This document shows positions 43,809-52,712 of a stretch of DNA of 64,000 bases, one piece after another (within the stretch, counting starts at the first letter, position 1; each line of letters opens with the position of its first letter). Made by a program: the position numbers and the translations under genes. The notes beneath the pieces are model-generated. The model was not told where the DNA came from. It did no database searches and worked only from the letters and a program-made list of their open reading frames with translations. The stretch is from Candidatus Obscuribacterales bacterium (GTDB lineage: Bacteria > Cyanobacteriota > Vampirovibrionia > Obscuribacterales > Obscuribacteraceae), in NCBI GenBank assembly GCA_019637435.1, contig JAHBVO010000002.1:907519-971518 (forward strand). The letters are read 5' to 3'.

Positions 43809-44606
43809 ATGCTGTCGCAAGCCTTTCGGCGGTTTTCGCCAACAAAATTTTGTTGCCTGTTGGCGATAGTGGTTTTGACACCATTCGCTGCTATGCAGCG
43901 TGCTGATGCTGGTGAGGACTACTACAAGCAGGCTTGTGAAAAGTATGAAAAGGGAGACTATGAGGGTGCGCGCCATCTGTTTATGCACATAAACAAATAC
44001 GCTCCTACGTACGCACCTGCCCATTATCAGCTGGGAAACACGCTTTTGAAGCTTAATCGCCTGGCTGAAGCAAAAGCATCTTACGAGTTATGCATGCAGC
44101 ATACGAAAGATCCCGCTCTGATCAAAAACTGCCAGACCGCTGTGCAGCATATTTTGACTGAGGGACCGAAACGCGCCCAAGCTGCAAGCGTTGTCGGCAA
44201 GGCGGCCGCTCTGCTTGATGCTAAGGCGTCGAGAGATCGCGCTCGTTTTGAACGATATCAGGCTGCAGTCGCAGAAGTTGAGAAACAGCGTAACTCGATT
44301 TTGAACGAAGCACGCGAGCGTGTTCGAAAAATTAAAGAAGAAGAGGAGCGTCATGTCAAAGAGGCCGAAGGTAGCACTAATCAACGTCTCCGAAATTTGG
44401 TAACAGGGGAGCGCCGTGTCGGTCTTTCTGATGATCAAGAAGCTGAGATTCGGGCTCCCTATCAGCAAGAGGCTCAAAAGATCATGCGCATCGCTGAAGA
44501 CCGCGCGCGCGTAATAAGAATGCCTTCCGTGCCCACGTATGAAGGTACGCCACCCACGGCGGAAGATAGGAAACCAGGCAAAGAAGATGATGACGATGAA
44601 GACTAG
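43809..44606 (+). CDS. Exported TPR protein with charged coiled-coil
   Basis: 265 aa from ATG 43809; AGGAGG nine bases upstream decides against the TTG at 43800. Signal peptide residues 10-33 (FCCLLAIVVLTPFAAMQRADAG). Then two TPR units (YYKQACEKYEKGDYEGARHLF, PAHYQLGNTLLKLNRLAEAKASYELC in register), a long charged helix rich in Arg/Glu (residues about 125-200: VEKQRNSILNEARERVRKIK) and an acidic tail ending DDDDED. Probably a periplasmic scaffold. A terminator overlaps its stop codon. Confidence 0.8.
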   Translation: MLSQAFRRFSPTKFCCLLAIVVLTPFAAMQRADAGEDYYKQACEKYEKGDYEGARHLFMHINKYAPTYAPAHYQLGNTLLKLNRLAEAKASYELCMQHTKDPALIKNCQTAVQHILTEGPKRAQAASVVGKAAALLDAKASRDRARFERYQAAVAEVEKQRNSILNEARERVRKIKEEEERHVKEAEGSTNQRLRNLVTGERRVGLSDDQEAEIRAPYQQEAQKIMRIAEDRARVIRMPSVPTYEGTPPTAEDRKPGKEDDDDED

Positions 44607-44630
44607 TTTCGTTCAAAACTAGAAATTTTT
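44603..44630 (+). terminator. Probable intrinsic terminator of the exported TPR gene
   Basis: CTAGTTT (44603-44609) pairs with AAACTAG (44616-44622) and is followed by AAATTTTTG. The stop codon TAG lies in the 5' arm. The stem is AT-rich, so strength is uncertain. Confidence 0.5.
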
Positions 44631-44697
44631 GTTGCGTTCGTTTTAAAGCACAAAAGTTTGTTACTCTCAAAACATAAATTTGAGAGGTTACCCAACC

Positions 44698-45696
44698 ATG
44701 TTGTTAGAAGATACGCACTGGGACAGCGATACAAGAGATGTCCCGACTGATGATGTGTCGGATGATGAGTTGCTAGATGCATACTCGAACGCTGTAGTTG
44801 GCGCGTCGGAGCGTGTTGCCGAGTCTGTTGTAAACGTCGAGATCGAGCGACAGCGCAAGCGTCGTGGCGAAGACGTAGAGCGTGGAGGCGGTAGTGGCTT
44901 CATCTTCACGCCCGACGGATACATCTTTACGAATAGCCACGTGGTAAATGGCGCTACTTCTATATATGTAACTATGGCAGACGGTCAGCGTTCCGAAGCC
45001 AGGCTTATCGGCGAAGATCCGCATACAGACCTTGCCGTTATCCAAATATGGGCACCGCATTTAGTGGCTGCTAAACTCGGTGATTCTCAAAAACTGAAAG
45101 TGGGACAAGTTGTAATCGCGATTGGTAATCCATTTGGATTCCAATCGACTGTCACTGCCGGCGTTGTCAGTGCGCTTGGGCGCTCGATGCGCGCTCAGTC
45201 GGGGCGTCTGATCGACAACGTAATTCAAACGGATGCCGCTCTTAATCCTGGAAACTCCGGCGGACCATTGATCGATTCGAAGGGAAAAGTTGTCGGTGTT
45301 AATACTGCGATTATCTTACCTGCACAAGGAATCTGTCTTGCGGTGCCGGTCAACACCGCGACCTCAGTTGCCGTTTCCTTACTGAAAGACGGTCACGTCA
45401 GTCGCGGCTGGCTTGGAATCGCTGCACAGAATCTGCCTCTAAACAGAAGACAATCTCGTTTTCATAACCTGACAAACACCGGAGCAGTTCTCGTGATCGG
45501 TTTCGATTCCGATAGTCCGGCAAAACGCTCTGGCTTGCGGGAGGGCGATGCCATTGTCGCTTTAGACGATCGGATTATCAACGACGTTGACGATCTCCAT
45601 AGAGCGTTACTGGATAAGCGCGCAGACCGAGTTGAGCTAAAGGTAGTTCGTCACTCCGAGTTGATCGGTATTTCATCCAAGATCGTCTTGAAGTAA
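44698..45696 (+). CDS. HtrA/DegP-family serine protease (S1C) with PDZ domain, no signal peptide
   Basis: 332 aa from ATG 44698, with GAGAGGT upstream. Trypsin-like domain: His in FTNSHVVNG, Asp in DPHTDLAVIQ, Ser in NPGNSGGPLIDSKG; so the triad is intact. One PDZ domain follows (SRGWLGIAAQNLP, LVIGFDSDSPAKRSGLREGD in register). Unlike DegP/DegQ it begins directly with acidic sequence (LLEDTHWDSDTRDVPTDD) and has no signal or membrane helix, so a cytoplasmic location is likely unless it is exported by another route. Such cytosolic-looking HtrA proteins are known in several phyla. Role: protein quality control or regulated cleavage. Confidence 0.9.
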   Translation: MLLEDTHWDSDTRDVPTDDVSDDELLDAYSNAVVGASERVAESVVNVEIERQRKRRGEDVERGGGSGFIFTPDGYIFTNSHVVNGATSIYVTMADGQRSEARLIGEDPHTDLAVIQIWAPHLVAAKLGDSQKLKVGQVVIAIGNPFGFQSTVTAGVVSALGRSMRAQSGRLIDNVIQTDAALNPGNSGGPLIDSKGKVVGVNTAIILPAQGICLAVPVNTATSVAVSLLKDGHVSRGWLGIAAQNLPLNRRQSRFHNLTNTGAVLVIGFDSDSPAKRSGLREGDAIVALDDRIINDVDDLHRALLDKRADRVELKVVRHSELIGISSKIVLK

Positions 45697-45722
45697 TAGC
45701 ACCTGATTGGAAAAGCTGATCC

Positions 45723-46142
45723 TCAGCCGTTTTTGTGTCCACGGAGCCACGGTTTTGTGTCGCGCGGCGTTTTGTCGGGACCTTTGGTGCAGGCATCCGG
45801 ATCTTTTACTTGCGGATTCTTGATCTGAGGGTCTTTTATGTTTGGCACCTTTGTTGGAGGTTCGTGTACTTGTGGTTTTTTACCTGAATCATCGCGGCAA
45901 AGGATCTTGAAACCTTCTGCTTGAAGTGCTTCGCAGCTACCCGTTGCATCGGGTCTGCTCGCCTCACTTTTCGAGGTTGTTCCTTCGATTGACATTTGAG
46001 GCAGGTTTTTCTCGCTTGTGTTGTTCGATGACATGCGCAAATTATTCATGTCGAAGCCTTCAAGGAGGTCTCGGAAGTTCAGGTTAGATGAGTTGTTGAA
46101 CGTCGCGTCGGGTTTAGTTTGTTCGAATTGTTCTGCTGGCAT
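45723..46142 (-). CDS. Hypothetical disordered protein with Pro/Lys repeats
   Basis: 139 aa from ATG 46142, with AGAGGA eight bases upstream. No signal peptide or membrane helix. The N-terminal half is Asn/Ser/Glu-rich (FNNSSNLNFRDLLEGFDMNN). The C-terminal half has a short repeat, IKDPQIKNPQVKDP, then TKGPDKTPRDTKPW. Expected to be disordered. It has two Cys (SCEAL, ILCRDD). No family recognised. It is one of three small same-strand genes (with those at 46396 and 47163) and converges on the htrA gene with 26 bases between stops. Confidence 0.6.
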   Translation of the reverse strand: MPAEQFEQTKPDATFNNSSNLNFRDLLEGFDMNNLRMSSNNTSEKNLPQMSIEGTTSKSEASRPDATGSCEALQAEGFKILCRDDSGKKPQVHEPPTKVPNIKDPQIKNPQVKDPDACTKGPDKTPRDTKPWLRGHKNG

Positions 46143-46395
46143 AAAAACATCCTCTCGACATCGGTCGGGGCTCGTGGACTTGATTCTGAGGAAGTTATTC
46201 TTCGACCGTGACTTTGCTGTGACGCAGAACTCAATGACAAAACGGCGCCGCTGATAGTGGTGGTATCGTTCTGAGTCCCTCAGAGAGACTTCCGAAACTT
46301 GAACGTTCGCATTAGGACGGACGCTCGCGCTCCCTGCTATTGGGGCGCTGGCACAATGTTACTTAGGAACGCCTCGTAGTCGCACCGTCTACTTT

Positions 46396-47061
46396 TCAAT
46401 TTTTTTTGAATGGTACTCGTATTTCAATTGGCTGCCGGATTGGATCTTTTCGTTGAAACGTGATCCTGGCATTCTGTAGGACTAAAACTTCGTCAGTCAA
46501 AGTTTTTATTGTCTCGTACATTGAATCAGCATCTGCTCCTCCGAAATAGATCAATGTTTCACGGGGCCACTGGCAAACACTACGAAGCTTTCCAGCGTTT
46601 GACTTTTCAAGACGCCCGTTCAGTTTCGCCAGCAGGTCATCAAAACCGATTGCTTCAAAAAATGATCTGTCTAAGGTGTTATCTATAAAGACGTTCAATA
46701 GCTCTAAGTTCCCGAGGCTCTCAACTTGTTGATCGCCATCCTCGTAAGCAAGCATTGAGCCGACGGGGGCTCCTAGGTCCACGAGTTTTGCTCGTAATGC
46801 TGTAAGCGCCTCATCCAAGTCGCTGAGCTGAACGTCCAAATTGACGAATTCTATCCCCATCTCTCCGGGAAACATCCGCGGTGTCAACAGGGTGCCGCCA
46901 CCAGTTACGGTGCCGAAGCTATTTGATTCCAAAAACTCCCGTAGCGGTTTTTCGTAGAACTCTGCTCTGTTCTCGGGCGTTAACTGTTCTGCAAGTTTGG
47001 CCTCTACGAAGTGTGGATAACTTTTGTTCAAGAGAAGTGCTTTATTCAAGTCCTGTCCCAA
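46396..47061 (-). CDS. Hypothetical protein, ferredoxin-like fold or immunity-type pattern
   Basis: About 221 aa from TTG 47061; AGAAAGG lies directly before this codon, so the true start may be a few codons later (TTG 47049). The phrase FGTVTGGGTLLT... followed by GIEFVNLDVQLSDLDEALTAL and LVDLGAPVGSMLAYED is a pattern I associate with small accessory or immunity-like proteins of bacteria, but I cannot name the family with confidence. The C-terminal half has WPRETLIYFGGADADSMYETI. Soluble, acidic; no catalytic motif. Neighbour of a YD-repeat-like protein. Confidence 0.6.
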   Translation of the reverse strand: MGQDLNKALLLNKSYPHFVEAKLAEQLTPENRAEFYEKPLREFLESNSFGTVTGGGTLLTPRMFPGEMGIEFVNLDVQLSDLDEALTALRAKLVDLGAPVGSMLAYEDGDQQVESLGNLELLNVFIDNTLDRSFFEAIGFDDLLAKLNGRLEKSNAGKLRSVCQWPRETLIYFGGADADSMYETIKTLTDEVLVLQNARITFQRKDPIRQPIEIRVPFKKN

Positions 47062-47072
47062 CCTTTCTAATT

Positions 47073-47135
47073 AAACGGCGCCGACTTTCTGATTCCCAGG
47101 AGGAGGCTCTGGGGAACCGTCGAGCGGCGCCGTTT
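47073..47135 (-). other. Long two-part hairpin with GGCGCC core
   Basis: AAACGGCGCCG (47073-47083) and CGGCGCCGTTT (47125-47135) are perfect 11-bp arms. Inside them TTCCCAG (47093-47099) pairs with CTGGGGAA with one bulged base. It lies 28 bases after the YD-like gene's stop on the minus strand, and TTTAATT follows the outer stem on that strand, so a terminator is possible; the element also precedes the next gene's start. Confidence 0.45.
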
Positions 47136-47162
47136 CAACTGTGCGTTATCTAGGTACGTCGT

Positions 47163-47591
47163 TTAAACTCGTTCTGGCAGTCCCATCAGGTCCGCATTAG
47201 CTCCGGTAGCTCTGACGCCGGCATCGTCAATTTCAACATTTCCACAATCGTCGCTGTCTACTTTCCAGCTTTCCCAGTAGTTGCGAACTACCCATCCGCG
47301 GAATGCACTGGTTTCGACTCTTCTCCAAACCCAGCCATCTGAGCGGTTTATTGAGTTCACCTGTCCTTCTCTATCATATTCAAAGGAATAAACCGTTCCA
47401 TGCTCGTTGTAGCGAAATGCCGTTATTCTTCCGTTCAAATCTTTGAAAACCGTGTCGCCGTAAGAGTTGTTCGTTCCATTGTCGTGGCGGCGACGAGTGT
47501 TGGTAGATCTTCGTCGTCGTCGTTCGGTAGACGTTGTGTCGTAATCCGGATAACTTTCTTGTTCCATCCAGTTGCTGGTTTGATCAAACAT
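47163..47591 (-). CDS. Small YD/RHS-repeat-like protein
   Basis: 142 aa from ATG 47591, with GAGGAGG seven bases upstream, a strong site. After an Arg-rich disordered N-terminus (STERRRRRSTNTRRRHDNG) it reads DLNGRITAFRYNEHGTVYSF, EYDREGQVNSINRSDG, then WRRVETSAFRGWVVRNYW, the pattern of YD/RHS beta repeats (GRITxFxYxxxG...YDxxGxV). It has only about two units, far too short for an RHS toxin cage, so it may be a fragment or a stand-alone repeat protein. No signal peptide. Confidence 0.65.
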   Translation of the reverse strand: MFDQTSNWMEQESYPDYDTTSTERRRRRSTNTRRRHDNGTNNSYGDTVFKDLNGRITAFRYNEHGTVYSFEYDREGQVNSINRSDGWVWRRVETSAFRGWVVRNYWESWKVDSDDCGNVEIDDAGVRATGANADLMGLPERV

Positions 47592-47705
47592 ATGGGTGCC
47601 TCCTCTGGCTTCTATTCAGGATTTGAACGATTCGATTGTGTTGCTAGGACATTGTGAAATTTTTGATGTTTGTTATTTGAACGTTACCGTTCGAATTCGA
47701 TACCT

Positions 47706-48854
47706 CTATTTGGCAGCAACGGCTTCTTTCTTCTTGACGCTTGCCGTCAGCTTTTCCAGTTCCACCAGAATTGCATTCGTCATCTCAACCGTACCAACCA
47801 GTTTCTCCTCGTCTTTTGATTTGGTATCGCTGGTAGTGCGCTTGATGTCGGATGTTCTGTAACCGGCTTTCAATGCAGCCTCGACTGCATCTTCGATTGC
47901 TCTGGCTTCTTGCTCCAGACCGAAAGAATAGCGAAGCAACAGCGCGGCTGAAAGAATCTGCGCAATTGGATTGGCAATTCCCTTTCCTGCAATGTCTTGC
48001 GCGCTGCCACCAGGCGGCTCGTAGAGTCCGAAACCGCTATCATTCATGCTCGCAGATGCGCACAGTCCGAGTGAACCCGGCAGTGCCGCCGCGGCATCCG
48101 AAAGAATGTCGCCAAACATATTTGATGTGACTATCACATCAAATTGACCCGGATCTCTGATGAGTTGCATTGCGCAGTTGTCGACCAGCATGTCTTCAAG
48201 CTGCACGTCCGGGTATTCTGAGGAAACTTCTTTTACAACTTCTCTCCAGAGTCTCGAAGCAGTAAGCACATTCGCCTTGTCGACGGAAGTCAATCTTTTT
48301 CCGCGTAGTCTGGCGGCTTTGAAACCTGCATGAGCCGCGGTTCTCACTTGATCTTCCGTGTACTCTGATTCGTCCTGAGCGAATCGAATTCCGTTGCGCT
48401 CGCCGCGTTCATGACGACCGAAATATGCATCGCCGAGAAGTTCGCGAACGATGAGCATGTCGACGCCCTTCTCGAGCACTTCTGCTTTCAATGGACAGAT
48501 GCCTTCCATGCCTTTATAAACTTTAGCGGGGCGCAGATTGACCGCGAAGTTGAAAGTCTTGCGGAGTGTCAGAATCGAATTCCTTTCGCAATCCACCCAC
48601 TTTGGCAAATGCATTTCGTTGATCGGTCCACCTACGGAGCCAAACAGAATCGCGTCACTCGCCTTGCAAACATCCAGCGTTTCTTGCGGCAAGTGCGCTC
48701 CATATTTTTCGTAGGCGGCACCGCCGGCGACACCTTCATTGATGCGAAATTCGTGACCAAATTTATCAGCGACGACTTCGAGCACTCTAAGTGCTTCCTT
48801 CATCACCTCTGGTCCGATTCCGTCGCCCGGAAGAACTGCTATAGTCCGTTGCAT
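47706..48854 (-). CDS. leuB: 3-isopropylmalate dehydrogenase
   Basis: 382 aa. Oxidises and decarboxylates 3-isopropylmalate to 2-ketoisocaproate with NAD; in an organism with CimA it would also act on the methylmalate intermediate of isoleucine synthesis. Marks: IAVLPGDGIGPEVMKEAL, LRKTFNFAVNLRPAKVY, IVRELLGDAYFG, VDNCAMQLIRDPGQFDVIVT and MFGDILSDAAAALPGSLGLC in order. The last 30 residues (EKLTASVKKKEAVAAK) are a charged extension. Last gene of the ilvD...leuB unit; 8 bases follow leuD. Confidence 0.96.
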   Translation of the reverse strand: MQRTIAVLPGDGIGPEVMKEALRVLEVVADKFGHEFRINEGVAGGAAYEKYGAHLPQETLDVCKASDAILFGSVGGPINEMHLPKWVDCERNSILTLRKTFNFAVNLRPAKVYKGMEGICPLKAEVLEKGVDMLIVRELLGDAYFGRHERGERNGIRFAQDESEYTEDQVRTAAHAGFKAARLRGKRLTSVDKANVLTASRLWREVVKEVSSEYPDVQLEDMLVDNCAMQLIRDPGQFDVIVTSNMFGDILSDAAAALPGSLGLCASASMNDSGFGLYEPPGGSAQDIAGKGIANPIAQILSAALLLRYSFGLEQEARAIEDAVEAALKAGYRTSDIKRTTSDTKSKDEEKLVGTVEMTNAILVELEKLTASVKKKEAVAAK

Positions 48855-48862
48855 TTTAACCT

Positions 48863-49507
48863 CTAGTTTTTTGTACCCGCTAATGCCAAATTCTCTTCAT
48901 TAGAATTAGAAGGTGAAACCGTCCAACTCTTAGCGTTTCGAGTCCGAAACTCGTCTATTTCCGACTGGTGGGACAGAATATAGTTAATGTCGTCGAGTCC
49001 GTTGAGCAAACAATGTTTTCTGAAGGGGTCGTACTCGAAAGAATGTTTTTCGGTCGTTAGACCCTCTTTTACCAGCACTACCTGATTCTCCAGGTCCACG
49101 GTGACGAATAAATCATCTTTCTCCGCTCGCTTGAGCAATCTTTCAATCACCGCTTTCGGTAGTGAAACCAATAACAATCCGTTCTTGGCGCTGTTATTCG
49201 AGAAGATGTCTGCGAAACTTTCGGCGATCACAACTTTGAAATTCGCACCAGCGATCGCCCAGACTGCGTGCTCGCGTGACGAGCCGCATCCGAAGTTGTA
49301 GCCGGTCAGCAATATTTCCGCATCCTTGTACCGGTCCTGATTGAGTGGAAAATCCGGTTCTGTGTCTCGCAGTCTGCGAAAGAGGTTTTGACCATAGCCG
49401 TCCCTTGAGGTGCTGGTCAGATATTGGGCCGGAATTATTTGATCCGTGTCTACATCATTCTTGGGCAACGGAACTACTTTCGATGTCAGTGTCTCGTATT
49501 TTTTCAT
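48863..49507 (-). CDS. leuD: 3-isopropylmalate dehydratase small subunit
   Basis: 214 aa. Partner of LeuC in the isomerisation of 2- to 3-isopropylmalate and probably of citramalate to 3-methylmalate. Marks: VVPLPKNDVDTDQIIPAQYL, ILLTGYNFGCGSSREHAVWA, VVIAESFADIFSNNSAKNGLL and the Leu/Asn-rich C-terminal FRKHCLLNGLDDINYIL. Length and motif order are typical of the bacterial LeuD. 15 bases from leuC. Confidence 0.95.
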   Translation of the reverse strand: MKKYETLTSKVVPLPKNDVDTDQIIPAQYLTSTSRDGYGQNLFRRLRDTEPDFPLNQDRYKDAEILLTGYNFGCGSSREHAVWAIAGANFKVVIAESFADIFSNNSAKNGLLLVSLPKAVIERLLKRAEKDDLFVTVDLENQVVLVKEGLTTEKHSFEYDPFRKHCLLNGLDDINYILSHQSEIDEFRTRNAKSWTVSPSNSNEENLALAGTKN

Positions 49508-49522
49508 TTCTGATTGCCTGCC

Positions 49523-51004
49523 TTATAGATATTTCGCTGCTGATGAGATACGACCTGCGATAGCACTGGCTGCCACCGTAGCTGGTGACGCCAGGTGTGT
49601 GATGCTGTCTGGACCTTGTCTGCCCATGAAGTTTCGGTTGGAGCTGGAAACGCAACGCTCGCCAGGCGGAACGCGGTCATCATTCATGCTCAGACACATC
49701 GAGCAGCCCGGCATTCTGAATTGAGCACCTGCTTCTTCGAATACTTTATCCAGTCCCTCTTTCATCGCTTGTTCGCGAACTGATTCAGAACCAGGGACGA
49801 CATACATGGTCACGCCGCTGGCAACTTTGTTGCCCTTGAGTATGCTTGCAGCAATTCGCAGATCCTCGATTCGTCCGTTCGTGCAAGAACCGACAAATGC
49901 CCATTGGAATGGCAAGCCTTCGATCGATTTGCCAGCGTCGACCTTTGTGTAAGCGAGCGCGGCCTCGAGGTCTTTGCGTTCGAGTTCCGGAAGTGATTTC
50001 GGACTTGGGACCGGCTGTCCGAGTTCGCAACCCTGGCTTGGGTTTGTCCCCCAGGTCACCATCGGGTCAAGCTGATCGAGGTCAATTACGACTTCCTTGT
50101 CGTAGGCGGCATCTTTATCAGTCTTCAAAGAGTTCCAATACTCGACAGCTTTCAAGAATTGGCTGTCCGGTGGCGCTAAGCGGCGACCGCGAAGGTAATC
50201 ATAAGTCACCCTATCCGGTGCGATAAGACCGGCGCGAGCACCACATTCGATGCTCATGTTGCAGATGGTCATGCGTTCTTCCATCGACATTTTAGAGATT
50301 GCTTCTCCGGTGTATTCGATGACGTGACCGTTTGCACCGCCGACTCCGATGATCGAAATCAGTTTCAAAATCGCATCTTTCGAATAGACGCCTTTCTTCA
50401 ACTTACCTTTGAACTCGACTTTCATTGACTTTGGTGCTTCCTGCAGTAGACAGCCGGTCGCCATGACGTGCGCGACCTCGGACGTGCCGACGCCAAATGC
50501 GAGTGCTCCGAAGGCACCATGGGTGGAGGTATGCGAGTCACCACATACGATGGTCATGCCTGGTTGAGTGACACCAAGCTCCGGTCCGATAACGTGGACG
50601 ATGCCCTGGTTGCCACTGTCGAAATCCATGAATGGGACGCCGTGACGTTTGCAGTTGGCACGCAGGGTTTCGACTTGCGAACGAGCCGCTTCGTCATAGA
50701 TCTCGTATCTATTCTGTCTGGTCGGAATGCTGTGATCGATTGTGGCGAGCAATCTCTCTGGATTGGCGATTTTCAATCCGCGCGACTCGATTGTTTGAAA
50801 TGCCTGTGCCGAAGTAACTTCGTGCAAAAGCATCAAGTCGATAGCAAAGATGGCGGGATGCCCTTCTTGCTGGCTGACGACGTGACTGTCCCAAATCTTC
50901 TGGACAATGTTTCTCGGCTGTTTTGCCATTGCGTTCGGCGTCTGGACTTCAGACTCACCGGTTTTATGTTTCTTAGGCTTAGACGTAGACTTGACCTGCG
51001 ACAT
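49523..51004 (-). CDS. leuC: 3-isopropylmalate dehydratase large subunit
   Basis: 493 aa from ATG 51004, whose A is the last base of the cimA stop (TAATG), with AGGAGG ten bases upstream. Aconitase-family [4Fe-4S] enzyme; the cluster cysteines are in FVGSCTNGRIEDLR and PGCSMCLSMN. Other marks: HVIGPELGVTQPGMTIVCGD in register with SHTSTHGAFGALAFGVGTSE, and MSIECGARAGLIAPD. A Lys-rich N-terminal tail (STSKPKKHKTGE) is unusual. The one-base overlap with cimA implies translational coupling. Confidence 0.95.
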   Translation of the reverse strand: MSQVKSTSKPKKHKTGESEVQTPNAMAKQPRNIVQKIWDSHVVSQQEGHPAIFAIDLMLLHEVTSAQAFQTIESRGLKIANPERLLATIDHSIPTRQNRYEIYDEAARSQVETLRANCKRHGVPFMDFDSGNQGIVHVIGPELGVTQPGMTIVCGDSHTSTHGAFGALAFGVGTSEVAHVMATGCLLQEAPKSMKVEFKGKLKKGVYSKDAILKLISIIGVGGANGHVIEYTGEAISKMSMEERMTICNMSIECGARAGLIAPDRVTYDYLRGRRLAPPDSQFLKAVEYWNSLKTDKDAAYDKEVVIDLDQLDPMVTWGTNPSQGCELGQPVPSPKSLPELERKDLEAALAYTKVDAGKSIEGLPFQWAFVGSCTNGRIEDLRIAASILKGNKVASGVTMYVVPGSESVREQAMKEGLDKVFEEAGAQFRMPGCSMCLSMNDDRVPPGERCVSSSNRNFMGRQGPDSITHLASPATVAASAIAGRISSAAKYL

Positions 51005-52617
51005 TACGCAACAACCTCCTGGGTTTCTTGGACTTGTACTGAAGATGAACATCTGGCTAGATAAAGTTCGAGACTGTCGACCAACGCCTGGCAGCTTGCT
51101 TCAATGATGTTGTCGGAAACTCCGACTGTCGACCAGCGCTCTTCATCGTTTGCTGCTTCGATCACAACGCGAGTTGTCGCTTCTGTTGCTTGATCAGGGT
51201 CGAGAATTCTGACTTTATAGTCGACCAGTCTGACGTTCTCGATTTGTGGATAAACCGGTGCGAGCGCTTTGCGGAATGCATTGTCGAGTGCATGCACCGG
51301 ACCCCGTCCTACGGAGACGGTGTGGTGAACAGTGTCTCCGACTTTGACTTTGACCACGGCTTCGGCGGAGCTACCCTGACCGATGCGATCGTTGACCACC
51401 ACCATGATCTCGATCAGCTCGAATGGTGTCACATACTGAGGATCGTCGCGTCTGATCATCAATTCGACGCTGCCCTGCGCATCTTCGAATTTGTAGCCCT
51501 TCTGCTCCAGTTCTTTTATCCGGTCGAGAACTTCCTGTTCCGCGAACGGCATTTTTCCTGAAATTTGCGACGCCAACAGTCTCACGTTTCCTCTTCCGGA
51601 CAATTCTGATATCAGAATCTCTCGTGTATTGCCGACGAGTTCCGGCTGCATATGCTCGTAACTGGCTGCGAACTTTTCGACAGCAGCAGCGTGTAATCCG
51701 GCTTTGTGAGCAAATGCGGCTGACCCCACATATGGTGCATAGGGATCCGGGCTCAAATTTGCGATTTCGCTGACGGTTCTGGAAAGCTCGGTCAATCTGA
51801 CCAGGCTCTTTTGAGGAACGCATTGGTAGCCCATCTTGAGCTGAAGTGTTGGCGCCAACGAGATGAGATTTGCGTTTCCGCAGCGCTCGCCGTAACCGTT
51901 TATAGTCCCTTGAATCTGTTTAGCACCGGCTTCGACCGCAGCAATCGAATTGGCCACGGCAAGTTCACCGTCGTTGTGAGCATGAATTCCGAGCGGAACA
52001 CTCACAACCGCATTGGTTTGCGCAACTATTTCTCTGATTCTGCTTGGGATGTGTCGACCGTTGGTGTCGCATAGCACGAGCCAATCGGCACCGGCTTCCT
52101 GAGCTGCCAGAAGCGCCTTCAACGAATACTCCTGATCTTCTTCGAATCCATCGAAATAGTGCTCAGCATCGAAAATTACTTCCTTGCCATGGCTCTTCAA
52201 ATAGCTGATGCTATCTTTGATCATCTCGAGATTCTCTTCGAGAGTGGTGCGGAGAACTTTGAGCACGTGTTTGGAAGATGATTTACCGACAAGGGCTACG
52301 CAATCGGTTCCGGCTTCAAGAAGTCTTGCGGTGTTCTGATCTTCGGCAGCAGTTACTCCCGCCTTTCTGGTGCTTCCAAAAGCCACAACGCGAGCGTGTT
52401 TCAATCGCATTGATTTGACGCGCTGGAAATACTCGAAATCCTTCGGGTTGGAACCTGGCCAGCCGCCTTCGATGTAACTCACACCGAAATCGTCCAGCAA
52501 CTTGGTAATTTTAAGTTTGTCTTCGAGAGAAAAACTGATTCCTTTTCTCTGGGCGCCATCACGCAAGGTTGTGTCATACAGCACGACTTGATTGTGTTGG
52601 GTATTGCTCAGTTTCAT
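51004..52617 (-). CDS. cimA: (R)-citramalate synthase
   Basis: 537 aa. Condenses pyruvate and acetyl-CoA to (R)-citramalate, the first step of the threonine-independent isoleucine route. Marks: DTTLRDGAQRKGISFSLEDK, the CimA-type YIEGGWPGSNPKDFEYF, metal-binding HAHND, NGYGERCGNANL, and a C-terminal LeuA-type regulatory domain (VVVNDRIGQGSSAEAVVKVK, ARVYPQIENVRLVDYKVRI-like end). The GGWPGSNPKD segment and length separate it from LeuA (58159) in the same window. Its place between ilvN and leuC supports isoleucine synthesis via LeuCD and LeuB. Confidence 0.94.
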   Translation of the reverse strand: MKLSNTQHNQVVLYDTTLRDGAQRKGISFSLEDKLKITKLLDDFGVSYIEGGWPGSNPKDFEYFQRVKSMRLKHARVVAFGSTRKAGVTAAEDQNTARLLEAGTDCVALVGKSSSKHVLKVLRTTLEENLEMIKDSISYLKSHGKEVIFDAEHYFDGFEEDQEYSLKALLAAQEAGADWLVLCDTNGRHIPSRIREIVAQTNAVVSVPLGIHAHNDGELAVANSIAAVEAGAKQIQGTINGYGERCGNANLISLAPTLQLKMGYQCVPQKSLVRLTELSRTVSEIANLSPDPYAPYVGSAAFAHKAGLHAAAVEKFAASYEHMQPELVGNTREILISELSGRGNVRLLASQISGKMPFAEQEVLDRIKELEQKGYKFEDAQGSVELMIRRDDPQYVTPFELIEIMVVVNDRIGQGSSAEAVVKVKVGDTVHHTVSVGRGPVHALDNAFRKALAPVYPQIENVRLVDYKVRILDPDQATEATTRVVIEAANDEERWSTVGVSDNIIEASCQALVDSLELYLARCSSSVQVQETQEVVA

Positions 52618-52712
52618 TTCTTTCTGTCTCGCTTATTTGTGTCATTTGATTAGGTTGATAGATCTAAAAACGTTCTCGGAACCAGCGAGTTCCGGAGTCA
52701 TGAAATTCGCTA

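Noticed and set aside
48411-48866. 151-aa plus-strand frame opposite leuB
   Set aside because: Shadow of leuB, a highly conserved enzyme on the other strand; no ribosome-binding site and no protein-like pattern.
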